From assembly GCA_009781515.1 (NCBI GenBank), contig WQXY01000004.1:28618-92617 (forward strand): a stretch of 64,000 bases of DNA. Reading direction: 5' to 3'. The notes beneath the pieces are model-generated. The model was not told the origin of the DNA, did not search any database, and saw nothing but the letters and a program-made list of their open reading frames with translations. Source of the stretch: Oscillospiraceae bacterium (GTDB taxonomy: Bacteria; Bacillota; Clostridia; Oscillospirales; Oscillospiraceae). Each line of letters opens with the position of its first letter. Position 1 is the stretch's first letter. The position numbers and the translations under genes were made by a program. Below are positions 21,434-30,812 of the stretch, piece after piece.

Positions 21434-23812
21434 ATGACACTATTTGAAAAATCACTTAAAATCTTAGAGCTTCCCGAAATATTAGACCTTCTCTCAGCCG
21501 AGGCTGTCAGCGAGGGTGCAAAGGACGCAGCATCAAAGCTGCGTCCATGTATTGATATTAAAGAAGTCCTGACGTTGCAAAACGAAACAACTGCCGCCAA
21601 GGATATGATGGTGCTCAGAAAAAGCCCGCCGTTTTCGGGTGTGCAGGATATATGTGCATGTGTAAAGCGCGCGGATATGGGCGGAGCTCTGAACACACGC
21701 GAGCTTCTTCTAATAGCACAGTTATTAAGGGCGTCCTCTGCGTCGATTTCGTATTTTACGAATGATAAAAAAAGCGAGACCACGGCTATTGATTATCTTT
21801 TCAGCGCACTTCGTTCAAATAAATTTCTTGAAAACAAAATTACGACCTCAATAATATCCGAGGAAGAAATATCAGACCATGCAAGCAGTGAGCTCGGTGA
21901 TATCCGCCGGCATATCCGCATCCAAAACGACAAGGTTCGTCAAGTGCTAAACAAGATTATAACATCGACGACATATTCCAAGGTATTGCAAGAGCCGATT
22001 ATTACAATAAGAAACGACAGGTTCGTAGTGCCCGTAAAGGCTGAGCACAAAGGCAGCTTGGAGGGGCTTGTTCATGATATATCATCGTCAGGAGCAACGC
22101 AGTTTATTGAGCCAATGAGTGTTGTCAATATTAATAACCGGCTTCGCGAGCTTGCGGCGCAGGAAAAACAAGAGATAGAACGTATTTTAATGGAACTGTC
22201 TGCCGATGTCGCAAGCAGCGGCGAGAGTATTATCAGTGACTATAAAATACTCATAAAGCTTGATTTTATTTTTTCAAAGGCTAAGCTCTCATACAAGATG
22301 GACGCGATAGAGCCTGAGATATCCGAAGATATGCAGGTAAATCTGATAAATGCACGGCACCCCCTGCTTCCTGCAAATGAAGCAGTACCTGTTGATATAA
22401 AACTTGGCGGTGAGTTTGACACACTTGTTATTACAGGTCCAAACACGGGAGGAAAGACTGTAACACTTAAAACTTTAGGTTTACTTTGTGCTATGACTGC
22501 GTGCGGGCTGCATATTCCCGCACTTCACGGTAGTTTCGTACCCGTTTTCAGCTCCATTCTCGCCGATATCGGCGATGAGCAGTCTATTGAGCAGTCGCTG
22601 TCAACCTTTTCGTCACATATGACAAATATAATCAGTATTCTCGATATCTGCAAAGGAGACTGTCTTCTCTTATTTGACGAGCTCGGCGCCGGAACAGACC
22701 CTGTCGAGGGGGCGGCTCTTGCTATTTCAATAATAGAATATGCACGGAAAACAAAGGCTCTTTTGGCAGCAACCACACACTATGCCGAGCTTAAAAGCTA
22801 TGCTCTCACATCTAAGGGTGTAATGAATGCTTCTTGTGAATTTGATGTAGAAACACTAAAACCCACATATAAGCTCATTATCGGTATTCCGGGCAAGTCA
22901 AACGCTTTTGCTATCTCGAAGCGTCTCGGTTTGCCGGATAAGATAATTGATGACGCCAAAGCCCGTGTCAGCACAGAAAATATTGCGTTTGAAGATGCAA
23001 TTGTCGGTCTTGAGCAAACAAGGCTTACGCTCGAAAGCGACAGAAATATTGCAAATAAGCTTCTCAAGGAAGCAAACGAAGATAAGCAAAAAGCCGAGGA
23101 GCTTAAGTCCAAACTCAGCCATGAGCGTGACAGGCATGTCAGCGCCGCAAAGCGTGAAGCCGCCGCAATCCTCAAAGACGCACGCAAGACCGCTCAAGTG
23201 GTTATAGACGAAATAAACGAGATAAAACGAAAATCAACCGACAAATCAAGCAGTTATGACTTTAATGATGACAAAGCCGATATCCTGCGCAGGTTAAATG
23301 AGGCTGAAAACTCACTTGATACACCCGAGTTGAAAAAGCCTGCTGCTCCCCCGTCAAGGGCTGTTGTTCCCGGTGACAGGGTACTGTTAAACTCAATCGG
23401 CACTCAGGCTGATGTAATATCTGTCAGCACCGACGGCACGTTATTTCTGCAGGCGGGCATTATGAAGATAACTGCAGATGTCAAAGAGGTCACACTTGTA
23501 GAGAGCAAAGATGAAATAAATAACAAAAAGCAGGTGGCAAAATCCTCGGCAAAGCTTCGCACGGAAACAATAAGACCGGAGCTTGACCTGCGGGGTATGA
23601 ATGTTGAAGAAGCTCTTCCAATTATGGAGCAATTTATTGACAATGCAAAAATGGCAAAACTAATCAATGTAACAATCATTCACGGCAAAGGTACGGGCGT
23701 TCTTCGCAAGGCTGTGCATAAAAGCTTAAAGCAGGACAATCATGGTATTAAGTCATTTCGGCTCGGTGTATTCGGCGAGGGCGAAACCGGCGTTACTATT
23801 GTGGAATTGTAG
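21434..23812 (+). CDS. mutS2: Endonuclease MutS2 / RqcU-type MutS2 with C-terminal Smr domain
   Basis: GPNTGGKTVTLKT Walker A; ELGAGTDPVEGAAL; C-terminal LDLRGMNVEEAL...HGKGTGVLR Smr. Confidence 0.95.
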   Translation: MTLFEKSLKILELPEILDLLSAEAVSEGAKDAASKLRPCIDIKEVLTLQNETTAAKDMMVLRKSPPFSGVQDICACVKRADMGGALNTRELLLIAQLLRASSASISYFTNDKKSETTAIDYLFSALRSNKFLENKITTSIISEEEISDHASSELGDIRRHIRIQNDKVRQVLNKIITSTTYSKVLQEPIITIRNDRFVVPVKAEHKGSLEGLVHDISSSGATQFIEPMSVVNINNRLRELAAQEKQEIERILMELSADVASSGESIISDYKILIKLDFIFSKAKLSYKMDAIEPEISEDMQVNLINARHPLLPANEAVPVDIKLGGEFDTLVITGPNTGGKTVTLKTLGLLCAMTACGLHIPALHGSFVPVFSSILADIGDEQSIEQSLSTFSSHMTNIISILDICKGDCLLLFDELGAGTDPVEGAALAISIIEYARKTKALLAATTHYAELKSYALTSKGVMNASCEFDVETLKPTYKLIIGIPGKSNAFAISKRLGLPDKIIDDAKARVSTENIAFEDAIVGLEQTRLTLESDRNIANKLLKEANEDKQKAEELKSKLSHERDRHVSAAKREAAAILKDARKTAQVVIDEINEIKRKSTDKSSSYDFNDDKADILRRLNEAENSLDTPELKKPAAPPSRAVVPGDRVLLNSIGTQADVISVSTDGTLFLQAGIMKITADVKEVTLVESKDEINNKKQVAKSSAKLRTETIRPELDLRGMNVEEALPIMEQFIDNAKMAKLINVTIIHGKGTGVLRKAVHKSLKQDNHGIKSFRLGVFGEGETGVTIVEL

Positions 23813-23831
23813 ATTTTCCTTGAGAATTCCC

Positions 23832-23860
23832 TTGACTTTCACTTGGCGCAGTGCTAAAAT
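23832..23860 (+). promoter_or_regulatory. Sigma-A-type promoter for rplU-rpmA
   Basis: TTGACT (23832-23837), 17-nt spacer, TAAAAT (23855-23860). Confidence 0.8.
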
Positions 23861-23861
23861 A

Positions 23862-23948
23862 CTCAAGCCGCCTGAAACGGGCTTTTCAAGTGTTCATTTA
23901 TGAACCGCCCCCACCAGCGAGTCTTACAGTAAGTTTGAGGTAAAAACA
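23862..23948 (+). ncRNA. Ribosomal protein L21 leader-like RNA
   Basis: Immediately upstream of rplU; structured segment with gttcatttatgaac hairpin and ACCAGCGAGTCTT, resembling the Firmicute L21 leader; match from memory. Confidence 0.65.
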
Positions 23949-23950
23949 AC

Positions 23951-24307
23951 ATGACACATGCAATTTTTGAAACCGGCGGAAAGCAGTACAGAGTCAAAGA
24001 GGGCGACGAGATTTTCATCGAAAAGCTCGAAGCCGAAGACGGCGAAAAAGTCAAGTTTGACAATGTTCTTGCAGTCTTAAAAGAAGACGACCAAAAGTTT
24101 GGCGTTCCCTACATCAAGGGAGCCACAGTCACAGCAAGCGTAGTCAAAAGCGGCAAAGCCAAGAAAATCATCGTTTACAAAATGCATGCCAAAAAGGGCT
24201 ACCGCAGAAAGCAAGGACACAGACAGCCTTACACGAAAGTAAAAATCGACAAAATTACGCTTAAAGCCACAAAGAGCAAAGATGAGGTGAATAACGATGG
24301 CACATAA
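23951..24307 (+). CDS. rplU: 50S ribosomal protein L21
   Basis: [35 protein letters not shown]. Confidence 0.96.
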   Translation: MTHAIFETGGKQYRVKEGDEIFIEKLEAEDGEKVKFDNVLAVLKEDDQKFGVPYIKGATVTASVVKSGKAKKIIVYKMHAKKGYRRKQGHRQPYTKVKIDKITLKATKSKDEVNNDGT

Positions 24308-24560
24308 AAAAGGAGTAGGTTCAACAAAGAACGGTCGCGACAGCAAGTCCAAACGTCTCGGAGCAAAACGCTCTGACGGTCAGCTTGTTTTAGCAGGTAA
24401 CATACTTGTACGCCAACGCGGCACAAAAATACACCCCGGTGTTAATGTAAGCAAAGGCAGCGACGACACACTTTATGCCACAAAAAGCGGCAGAGTCAGA
24501 TATGAGCCTTTCGGTCGTGACCGCAAATGCGTATCTGTATATGAGGAGGCAAATGTCTGA
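24297..24560 (+). CDS. rpmA: 50S ribosomal protein L27, without N-terminal extension
   Basis: [22 protein letters not shown]...[13 protein letters not shown]. Confidence 0.97.
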   Translation: MAHKKGVGSTKNGRDSKSKRLGAKRSDGQLVLAGNILVRQRGTKIHPGVNVSKGSDDTLYATKSGRVRYEPFGRDRKCVSVYEEANV

Positions 24561-25405
24561 TGCGAGTTAGGATTTCATCTGACAGCACATGCGACCTCCC
24601 CGCCGATATTATCGAAAAGTACAATATCGGCATTGCTCCGCTTTATATTATCAAAGATGAAAAGCAGTATAAGGACAGGCTTGAAATCAATGTCAGTGAT
24701 ATTTTTGAATATGTTGACAGCGGTAAGGGTATGACACGCTCAAACGCAATTAACATTTCGGAATATCAAGAATACTTTGCGCAGTGGACAAAAGGCTATG
24801 ATGCCTTAATTCATATCAATATCAGCGGTATTCTTTCTGCCTGCAACCAAAGTGCTCAAATTGCCGCAGAGGATTTTGACAATGTTTATGTTGTTGACTC
24901 TGCAAATCTTTCTACAGGAAGCGGTCATGTCGTGCTTAATGCCGCCATTATGGCAAGCGACGGTATGTCTGCCGAAAAAATAATCGAAGAACTAAACAAG
25001 ATTATTCCAAAGGTCGAAGCAAGCTTTGTTATCGGCACTTTGAAGTATCTGCATCTCGGCGGCCGCTGCTCCAGTTTGCAAGCTCTCGGCGCCAACCTGT
25101 TAAAGCTCAATCCCTGCATTGGTGTAATCGACGGTAAAATGGAAGTCACAAAAAAATACCGCGGTGCATTTGATAAAATCATAATGCAATATGTTGATGA
25201 CAGGCTTCTCGGACGCAGCGACATTGATTACAAGCGCATTTTTGTAACATACCCTCCCTCCATGTCAAAGGAGCTGATAGATAAAATCGTTGAAAAGATA
25301 AAATCCGTCAGCACTTTTGAAGAAATAATCTGCTGCGACGCAGGGTGTGTTATTTCCAACCACTGCGGTCCGATTTGCGTAGGTATACTATTTTTAAGAA
25401 AATAA
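24560..25405 (+). CDS. DegV family fatty-acid-binding protein
   Basis: RISSDSTCDLP; HINISGILSACNQSA; LHLGGRCSSLQA. Confidence 0.92.
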   Translation: MRVRISSDSTCDLPADIIEKYNIGIAPLYIIKDEKQYKDRLEINVSDIFEYVDSGKGMTRSNAINISEYQEYFAQWTKGYDALIHINISGILSACNQSAQIAAEDFDNVYVVDSANLSTGSGHVVLNAAIMASDGMSAEKIIEELNKIIPKVEASFVIGTLKYLHLGGRCSSLQALGANLLKLNPCIGVIDGKMEVTKKYRGAFDKIIMQYVDDRLLGRSDIDYKRIFVTYPPSMSKELIDKIVEKIKSVSTFEEIICCDAGCVISNHCGPICVGILFLRK

Positions 25406-25420
25406 TATCATATCAAAACA

Positions 25421-25444
25421 AAAACCCCCGTCAGGGGGTTTTTT
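25421..25444. terminator. Bidirectional intrinsic terminator
   Basis: aaaacccccgtcagggggtttttt between convergent degV-like and HPr genes. Confidence 0.9.
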
Positions 25445-25457
25445 GCTGTTTATTTGC

Positions 25458-25721
25458 TTATTCTTCGAAATCAGAGTTTATCAGCTCGCATAATGTATCG
25501 ACTGCTTCAACCTCATCAGGACCGTCAGCTATGATGCTGATTGTAGCACCTTGAGCAACTCCGAGAGAGAGAACCCCGAGCAGGCTCTTTGCATTAACTC
25601 TGCGTTCATCTTTTTCAATCCAAATACTGCTCCTGTACTCGTTGGCTTTTTGAATGAGAAATGTGGCGGGTCTGGCGTGAAGACCAACCTGCTTCATAAT
25701 TGTAGCCTTTTTTTCGTACAT
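25458..25721 (-). CDS. HPr family phosphocarrier protein
   Basis: GLHARPATFL (phospho-His) and KSLLGVLSLGV (Ser46 region). Confidence 0.93.
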   Translation of the reverse strand: MYEKKATIMKQVGLHARPATFLIQKANEYRSSIWIEKDERRVNAKSLLGVLSLGVAQGATISIIADGPDEVEAVDTLCELINSDFEE

Positions 25722-25800
25722 CTATTTAATTCCTCCTGTGAATATATTGCTTGTTATGTATATAATCTATCAAATACTCACCATAACGTCAAGCATTGTT

Positions 25801-26478
25801 TTACAGTCTTTTGTAATAATCCAAGGTTTTGAAGGCTCTGTCGAGATGTGTGAGCAGGTAGTGCTCTGCCGTCACAGACAGTTCCTTTTGTGTTTTTTCA
25901 TCTATTTTGAACGAAAACAGCTTTTTTGCATCACAGCTTATGATGTACCTCGCAACACCAAGTGCAGCGGCGGTCAGCTTTAAGGTTCCCTCTTCACCTG
26001 TTACTTCTCTGAGGTCTTTGAGTTCTTCAAGGACAGGCTCAAAGCCCGAAATTGTCATAAGCCGAAGCTCAAATGCAAGCTTAATCTGCTCAGGGGTTTT
26101 AAGCTTTTCACTGAGTGCATAAAGGGTATTGAGGCACAACGGCAGAAGTTGTGTGTTTAAGCTGTCCTCGTCTGATATAGCCTCTGTCAGCTCTGCAATG
26201 TATGAACCGAGCGAGAGCAGCTTAAGGTCATCTCGAAGACCGAGAAACTGTTCGATTGGTTGAGCTTCGGTCAGTGTCCACCTGTCTTTTCGCTGCGATA
26301 TTGTCATATGTGAAAAAACAAGCAGGCCTGTAGACGCGGCGAGCTTGCTGTTTTTACGGTACGCACCATGTGCCGACACTGTGACCTTGCCCTCATCGGC
26401 AGTCAGCACTGTCAGTATTTTGCTTGAGTCCTTGTATGTCACCTCACGCAGTACAATTCCCGTTGTATTAACAAACAT
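25801..26478 (-). CDS. recO: DNA repair protein RecO
   Basis: GIVLREVTYKDSSKILTVLTADEGKVTVSAHGAYR; position upstream of era. Confidence 0.92.
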   Translation of the reverse strand: MFVNTTGIVLREVTYKDSSKILTVLTADEGKVTVSAHGAYRKNSKLAASTGLLVFSHMTISQRKDRWTLTEAQPIEQFLGLRDDLKLLSLGSYIAELTEAISDEDSLNTQLLPLCLNTLYALSEKLKTPEQIKLAFELRLMTISGFEPVLEELKDLREVTGEEGTLKLTAAALGVARYIISCDAKKLFSFKIDEKTQKELSVTAEHYLLTHLDRAFKTLDYYKRL

Positions 26479-27374
26479 TATTCCACATACCCAAAGTTTC
26501 TTATCATTGTATTACTGTCGCGCCAGTTTTCTTTCACCTTAACCCATGTTTGCAGGAAAACCCTTGCACCCATAAAGCGTTCGATATCTTCTCTTGCAAA
26601 TTTGCCGATTTTTTTGAGCATAGCACCATTTTTCCCGATAATCATACCCTTATGACTTTGCTTGTCACAAAAAATCGTAGCATCTATATCTATGACAGGA
26701 TTGTCTTCATCACCTCGCTCGGAAAACTTGGTTATCTCTACGGCTGTCCCGTGAGGTATTTCCTTGTCGAGACATATAAGAAGCTTTTCGCGGATAATCT
26801 CTGCAATTATGTGCTTTTCGGGCTGATCTGTACTCATACCGTCGGGAAATAGTTGCGGTCCTGCCTTTGCATGTTTGGATATTACTTCAAGAAGCCTGTC
26901 TGTACCCTCGCCTTTTTTTGCGGACATCGGTATTATTGCATCAAAATTATAGCGCTCTGAATATCTTTCAATTATAGGCAGGGTCGCGTCATATCTGACT
27001 GTATCTATTTTGTTGATAACGAGTATTGCCGGCACGCCTGCCGCCTTTATATACTCCAAGAGCAATTCTTCTTGTGTTCCGATGTTGTCCACAGGTTCTA
27101 TCATTAAAACAACTGCGTCCACATCAACGATGCTCTTTTTTACCACTCCCACCATATAGTCGCCAAGGCGTGTTTTTGCCTTATGAAACCCCGGGGTGTC
27201 AAGCAAAACAATCTGGGTATCGCTCTGAGCGAAAACACCAAATATCCTGCTTCGTGTTGTTTGAGGTTTTGGTGATACGATAGCAACATGGTCCCCTGTC
27301 AGTTTATTGGTAAGGGTTGATTTGCCGACATTCGGCCTGCCTGCTATGGTTATCATTGCTGTTTTTGTAATCAT
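26478..27374 (-). CDS. era: GTPase Era
   Basis: GRPNVGKSTLTN, DTPGFHKAK, NKID, C-terminal KH domain. Confidence 0.97.
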   Translation of the reverse strand: MITKTAMITIAGRPNVGKSTLTNKLTGDHVAIVSPKPQTTRSRIFGVFAQSDTQIVLLDTPGFHKAKTRLGDYMVGVVKKSIVDVDAVVLMIEPVDNIGTQEELLLEYIKAAGVPAILVINKIDTVRYDATLPIIERYSERYNFDAIIPMSAKKGEGTDRLLEVISKHAKAGPQLFPDGMSTDQPEKHIIAEIIREKLLICLDKEIPHGTAVEITKFSERGDEDNPVIDIDATIFCDKQSHKGMIIGKNGAMLKKIGKFAREDIERFMGARVFLQTWVKVKENWRDSNTMIRNFGYVE

Positions 27375-27384
27375 TTCATTTTTC

Positions 27385-27897
27385 CTAAGACTTAAAATAT
27401 CCCATGAGTTCTATGAGTGCAACCTCTTTTTCTTCCATAATTTTTTCATTTTCTTCATTATTGTGGTCATAGCCGAGCAGGTGCAGGGCTGAGTGTATAA
27501 TCATTCGTACGCTCTCATGGTCGATACTGTGCTCGTAAAAGCGTGCCTGCCGCCTAATGGTTGCCATGGATATAATTATATCACCAAGCGGTACTGTTTG
27601 TGTGTCCATATCAATATCTATGTCGGTTACTCCTCGCCAGCCTGCCTCCTTAAAGGTTTGCATAGGAAATGACAGTACATCGGTGGCTTTGTTTATCCCT
27701 CTGTATTTGCTGTTGTAGGTCTTTATCCCGTCATCGTCCGTGATTAATATGTTGACAACACAGGGCATGTCAACATACTCCGTCTTTATGGTCATCAGGA
27801 CAGCCTGCTTCATAAGACTTCTTTGTGCTGTCCCCACAGAAGCACCGCCTAAACATTTTGTGGTTATATTATGTTTTAATTTCGCTTCTTCGCTCAA
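27385..27897 (-). CDS. ybeY: Endoribonuclease YbeY
   Basis: LNxxYRGINKATDVLSFP-like segment and HSALHLLGYDH. Confidence 0.95.
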   Translation of the reverse strand: MSEEAKLKHNITTKCLGGASVGTAQRSLMKQAVLMTIKTEYVDMPCVVNILITDDDGIKTYNSKYRGINKATDVLSFPMQTFKEAGWRGVTDIDIDMDTQTVPLGDIIISMATIRRQARFYEHSIDHESVRMIIHSALHLLGYDHNNEENEKIMEEKEVALIELMGYFKS

Positions 27898-28856
27898 GAT
27901 TGTTTCCTCTTATCACGCCTATCATAGGCTTCAATAATCTTTGAAACAAGTGCATGGCGGACAACGTCTGACGCATCGAGTTTACAAATCGCAATATCGG
28001 GAACATTATCAAGTATCCGCATTGCATCACGAAGCCCGCTTGTTTTGTCCGGCGGCAGATCTATTTGAGTAATATCACCCGTTATAACAATCTTTGAACC
28101 GAAACCAAGCCTTGTCAGGAACATTTTCATCTGCTCCCTTGATGTGTTTTGAGCCTCGTCCAATATTATAAAAGAGTCATCAAGAGTTCTGCCGCGCATG
28201 TATGCAAGCGGCGCAACCTCGATATTTCCTTTTTCCAAATATTTGTTATATGTCTCTGCTCCCATAAGCTCAAAGAGAGCGTCGTAGAGCGGACGTAAAT
28301 ACGGGTCAACCTTGCTTTGCATGTCGCCGGGCAAAAATCCGAGGCGTTCCCCTGCTTCAACGGCGGGACGTGTGAGAATAATTCTGTTTATTGATTTTGC
28401 CCGAAATGCCGCAACCGCACATGCAACGGCTAAAAATGTTTTCCCCGTTCCCGCAGGACCGATTGAAAGTGTTACCGTGTTGTTGTTTATTGCTTCGATA
28501 TATTTTTTTTGCCCTAATGTTTTTGCTTTTATGGGCTTACCCTTTGCGGATATACAAACAAGGTCACGGTAAATATCATCAATTTTGCTCTCTTGCCCGT
28601 CACGAATGAGATTTATTATATGGTTGACGTTTTGAGCTTCAATCGGCTCACCCTTTGAGGCAAGCTTCATAAGAGCGTTTATGGTACGCTCGGCATAATG
28701 AATGTTATCCTCTGCTCCCGACAAAATAAGCTCTGAATTTCTGTCGATGATACGCACGTCAAACTCATTTTCAATAAGCAACAAATTTTCATCAAGCGAG
28801 CCGAACACACTTATAATACTCTCAAGTCTGTCTACACTTATTGTTTTTTCGCTCAT
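27894..28856 (-). CDS. PhoH family ATPase
   Basis: IGPAGTGKTFLAV, FIILDEAQNTSREQMKMFLTRLG. Confidence 0.96.
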   Translation of the reverse strand: MSEKTISVDRLESIISVFGSLDENLLLIENEFDVRIIDRNSELILSGAEDNIHYAERTINALMKLASKGEPIEAQNVNHIINLIRDGQESKIDDIYRDLVCISAKGKPIKAKTLGQKKYIEAINNNTVTLSIGPAGTGKTFLAVACAVAAFRAKSINRIILTRPAVEAGERLGFLPGDMQSKVDPYLRPLYDALFELMGAETYNKYLEKGNIEVAPLAYMRGRTLDDSFIILDEAQNTSREQMKMFLTRLGFGSKIVITGDITQIDLPPDKTSGLRDAMRILDNVPDIAICKLDASDVVRHALVSKIIEAYDRRDKRKQS

Positions 28857-30329
28857 TTATTTAATCTCCGTCAGTTCTTTTACTAAATCTTCGTCGGGGG
28901 TGGCTGTTATAGTTTTATAGTCAGTATATATTACCATACCCGGACGGGAATTTGCTTGCTTTTTTACATATTTAACCTGCGTGTAATCTACAGGTACTTT
29001 TCCCGCAGAGCGTGCGGCTGAAAAGTAAGCGGCAACTGCAGCTGCTTCGCGAAGTGTTACATCGTCGGGGGCTTTTCCGTCCAAGCGGATAATTACATGC
29101 GCTCCGTGGATTTTTTGAGCGTGAAGCCAAATGTCTGTTTTTGCGGCTTCCTTAAATGTCAGCTTGTCATTTTGAATATTATTTTTTCCCGCAAGTATTT
29201 GAAATCCTGATGAGGATACAAAACTATTTGGTTTTGACACAGGTTTTTTTATTTTCTTTTTACTTTTTTCCCTGTAATATCCCGTTTCTGACAATTCTGT
29301 GCGAATTTCTTCAAGCTCACTTTCACTTGAAGCCCTCTCAAGCAACTCAATGACGCTCTCAACATACAAAAGCTCCTTTTCCCCCTGTTTAATTTGCTCT
29401 GTAAGGTATTTTTCGGCATTTCGTGCTTTAACATATGCTTTATAGAATTTTGCCGCATTCAACTGCGGTGTTTTTGTTATATCGAGCTTTATCTCACGTT
29501 TTTCGTCTTCCTGCGAATAGAAATCATCGGCAATCAAGACTTCATCGCCTTTTTTCATTCTGTATATGTTTGCAGTTATCAGCTCACCGCATTGACGAAA
29601 ATAATCACGGTCTCCTGTTTCTTTAAGCTCCTCATTTTGTGCCGTCAGCTTTCGTAATAAACGCTTTTGCACTGTCTTCATCTTTTTCAGCAAATCTGCG
29701 CTTTTTTGCCGCATACTATCATCTTTTGCTTTGCGTGTGTAAGTTTCATCAAGTTGTTGTGAAATACTTTCAGACCGGATTGCCTCATCACCTGCGCCTT
29801 CCACGAGTGGCGGATTTGGTGCGGGTGACGGCGGCGGATAATGATATCTCAGCCCCGGCAGCAGCATACGTTTTCCCTGCATATCGCCGCCTATGCGCCG
29901 CAGGCAGTCGATTATAATATTATCACTGTCTGTCAGAATAATATTCGGTAAACGCCCGAACATTTCAATTATAAGCTTTTTGCTTGAAGCATCACCCATT
30001 GCAGTTGATGTTAGGGTGACAAACTCAAGTATCCTCTCAAACGGCGGCTGTGTAATCTCCTTTATCCTTGCCCCCGTCAGATGCTTTCGCAGGAGCATAC
30101 AAAACATCGGCGGTGAAACAGGGTTTTCAAATTTATGCTCCGTTAAATGCACACGTATATCATTTGAACTGACACAAATCAAGAGCCTTTTTATATCGTT
30201 TGACCTCCCCCTGAGGGTGAGTATTACGACACTTTTCCCGGGCTGCTCAATCTTATCTATTTTTTTCTCTTTGAGGTTTTCAAGAAGCTCCTCTTTAATA
30301 AGAGATATTTGCTTAAAATTTAACGGCAT
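28857..30329 (-). CDS. rqcH: RqcH / NFACT family protein, apparently lacking the central HhH region
   Basis: NFACT-N start; LDETYTRKAKDDSMRQK coiled coil; NFACT-R segment DIWLHAQKIHGAHVIIR...VKYVKK; 490 aa. Confidence 0.88.
   Translation of the reverse strand: MPLNFKQISLIKEELLENLKEKKIDKIEQPGKSVVILTLRGRSNDIKRLLICVSSNDIRVHLTEHKFENPVSPPMFCMLLRKHLTGARIKEITQPPFERILEFVTLTSTAMGDASSKKLIIEMFGRLPNIILTDSDNIIIDCLRRIGGDMQGKRMLLPGLRYHYPPPSPAPNPPLVEGAGDEAIRSESISQQLDETYTRKAKDDSMRQKSADLLKKMKTVQKRLLRKLTAQNEELKETGDRDYFRQCGELITANIYRMKKGDEVLIADDFYSQEDEKREIKLDITKTPQLNAAKFYKAYVKARNAEKYLTEQIKQGEKELLYVESVIELLERASSESELEEIRTELSETGYYREKSKKKIKKPVSKPNSFVSSSGFQILAGKNNIQNDKLTFKEAAKTDIWLHAQKIHGAHVIIRLDGKAPDDVTLREAAAVAAYFSAARSAGKVPVDYTQVKYVKKQANSRPGMVIYTDYKTITATPDEDLVKELTEIK
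29788..29828 (-). repeat. REP-like palindromic unit inside rqcH
   Basis: Minus strand TCACCCGCACC...GGCGCAGGTGA with inner CGCCACtcGTGG; translates to SPAPNPPLVEGAGD. Confidence 0.55.
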
Positions 30330-30335
30330 AAGGAA

Positions 30336-30737
30336 TTAATCCTTTCGTATCATTATCTCAAATAGCTCGTTTAGCCGCTTTGTATTACCGGAAAGGTACA
30401 GATAACCAAAAACGGTCTCTACTGCCGTAGCTGTGTGATATTCTTTGTGAGTTGAGCTTTTGGGGGTATGCCCCGTGTTTGAGTTTCGTCCGCGTTTATA
30501 CATTTGCGTTTCTTCATCGGTCAAAACAGACAGCAGAGCTTGCGCCGCTTTTGCCTGAGCCTTTGCAGATACATATTCCACTGTGCGGCTGTGAAGCTTA
30601 TCGGCAGCCCAAATTCCACTCTCGCATAAATAGGTTCTGACCATAAGGTCAAAAACAGCATCACCGATACTCGCCAGTGCAAGTGTCGATATTTCACGCA
30701 GCTCACTTTTCAGCTCGGGCTTTAGGTAATCTTCCAA
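30336..30737 (-). CDS. mrnC: Mini-ribonuclease III
   Basis: TLALASIGDAVFDLMVRTYL; KRGRNSNTGHTPKS; VFGYLYLSG. Confidence 0.93.
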   Translation of the reverse strand: MEDYLKPELKSELREISTLALASIGDAVFDLMVRTYLCESGIWAADKLHSRTVEYVSAKAQAKAAQALLSVLTDEETQMYKRGRNSNTGHTPKSSTHKEYHTATAVETVFGYLYLSGNTKRLNELFEIMIRKD

Positions 30738-30812
30738 GGTGTTTTCCCCACTTAAACGCGGCGAAGACCGCCAACCTGCGTTCCTCGCCGCCTCTTTATG
30801 AATTTATATGAA

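Noticed and set aside
30758-30791. GCGGCGA...TCGCCGC inverted repeat between ftsZ and mrnC considered as a terminator or ncRNA
   Set aside because: No U-tract and only 7-bp arms with a long loop; insufficient support.
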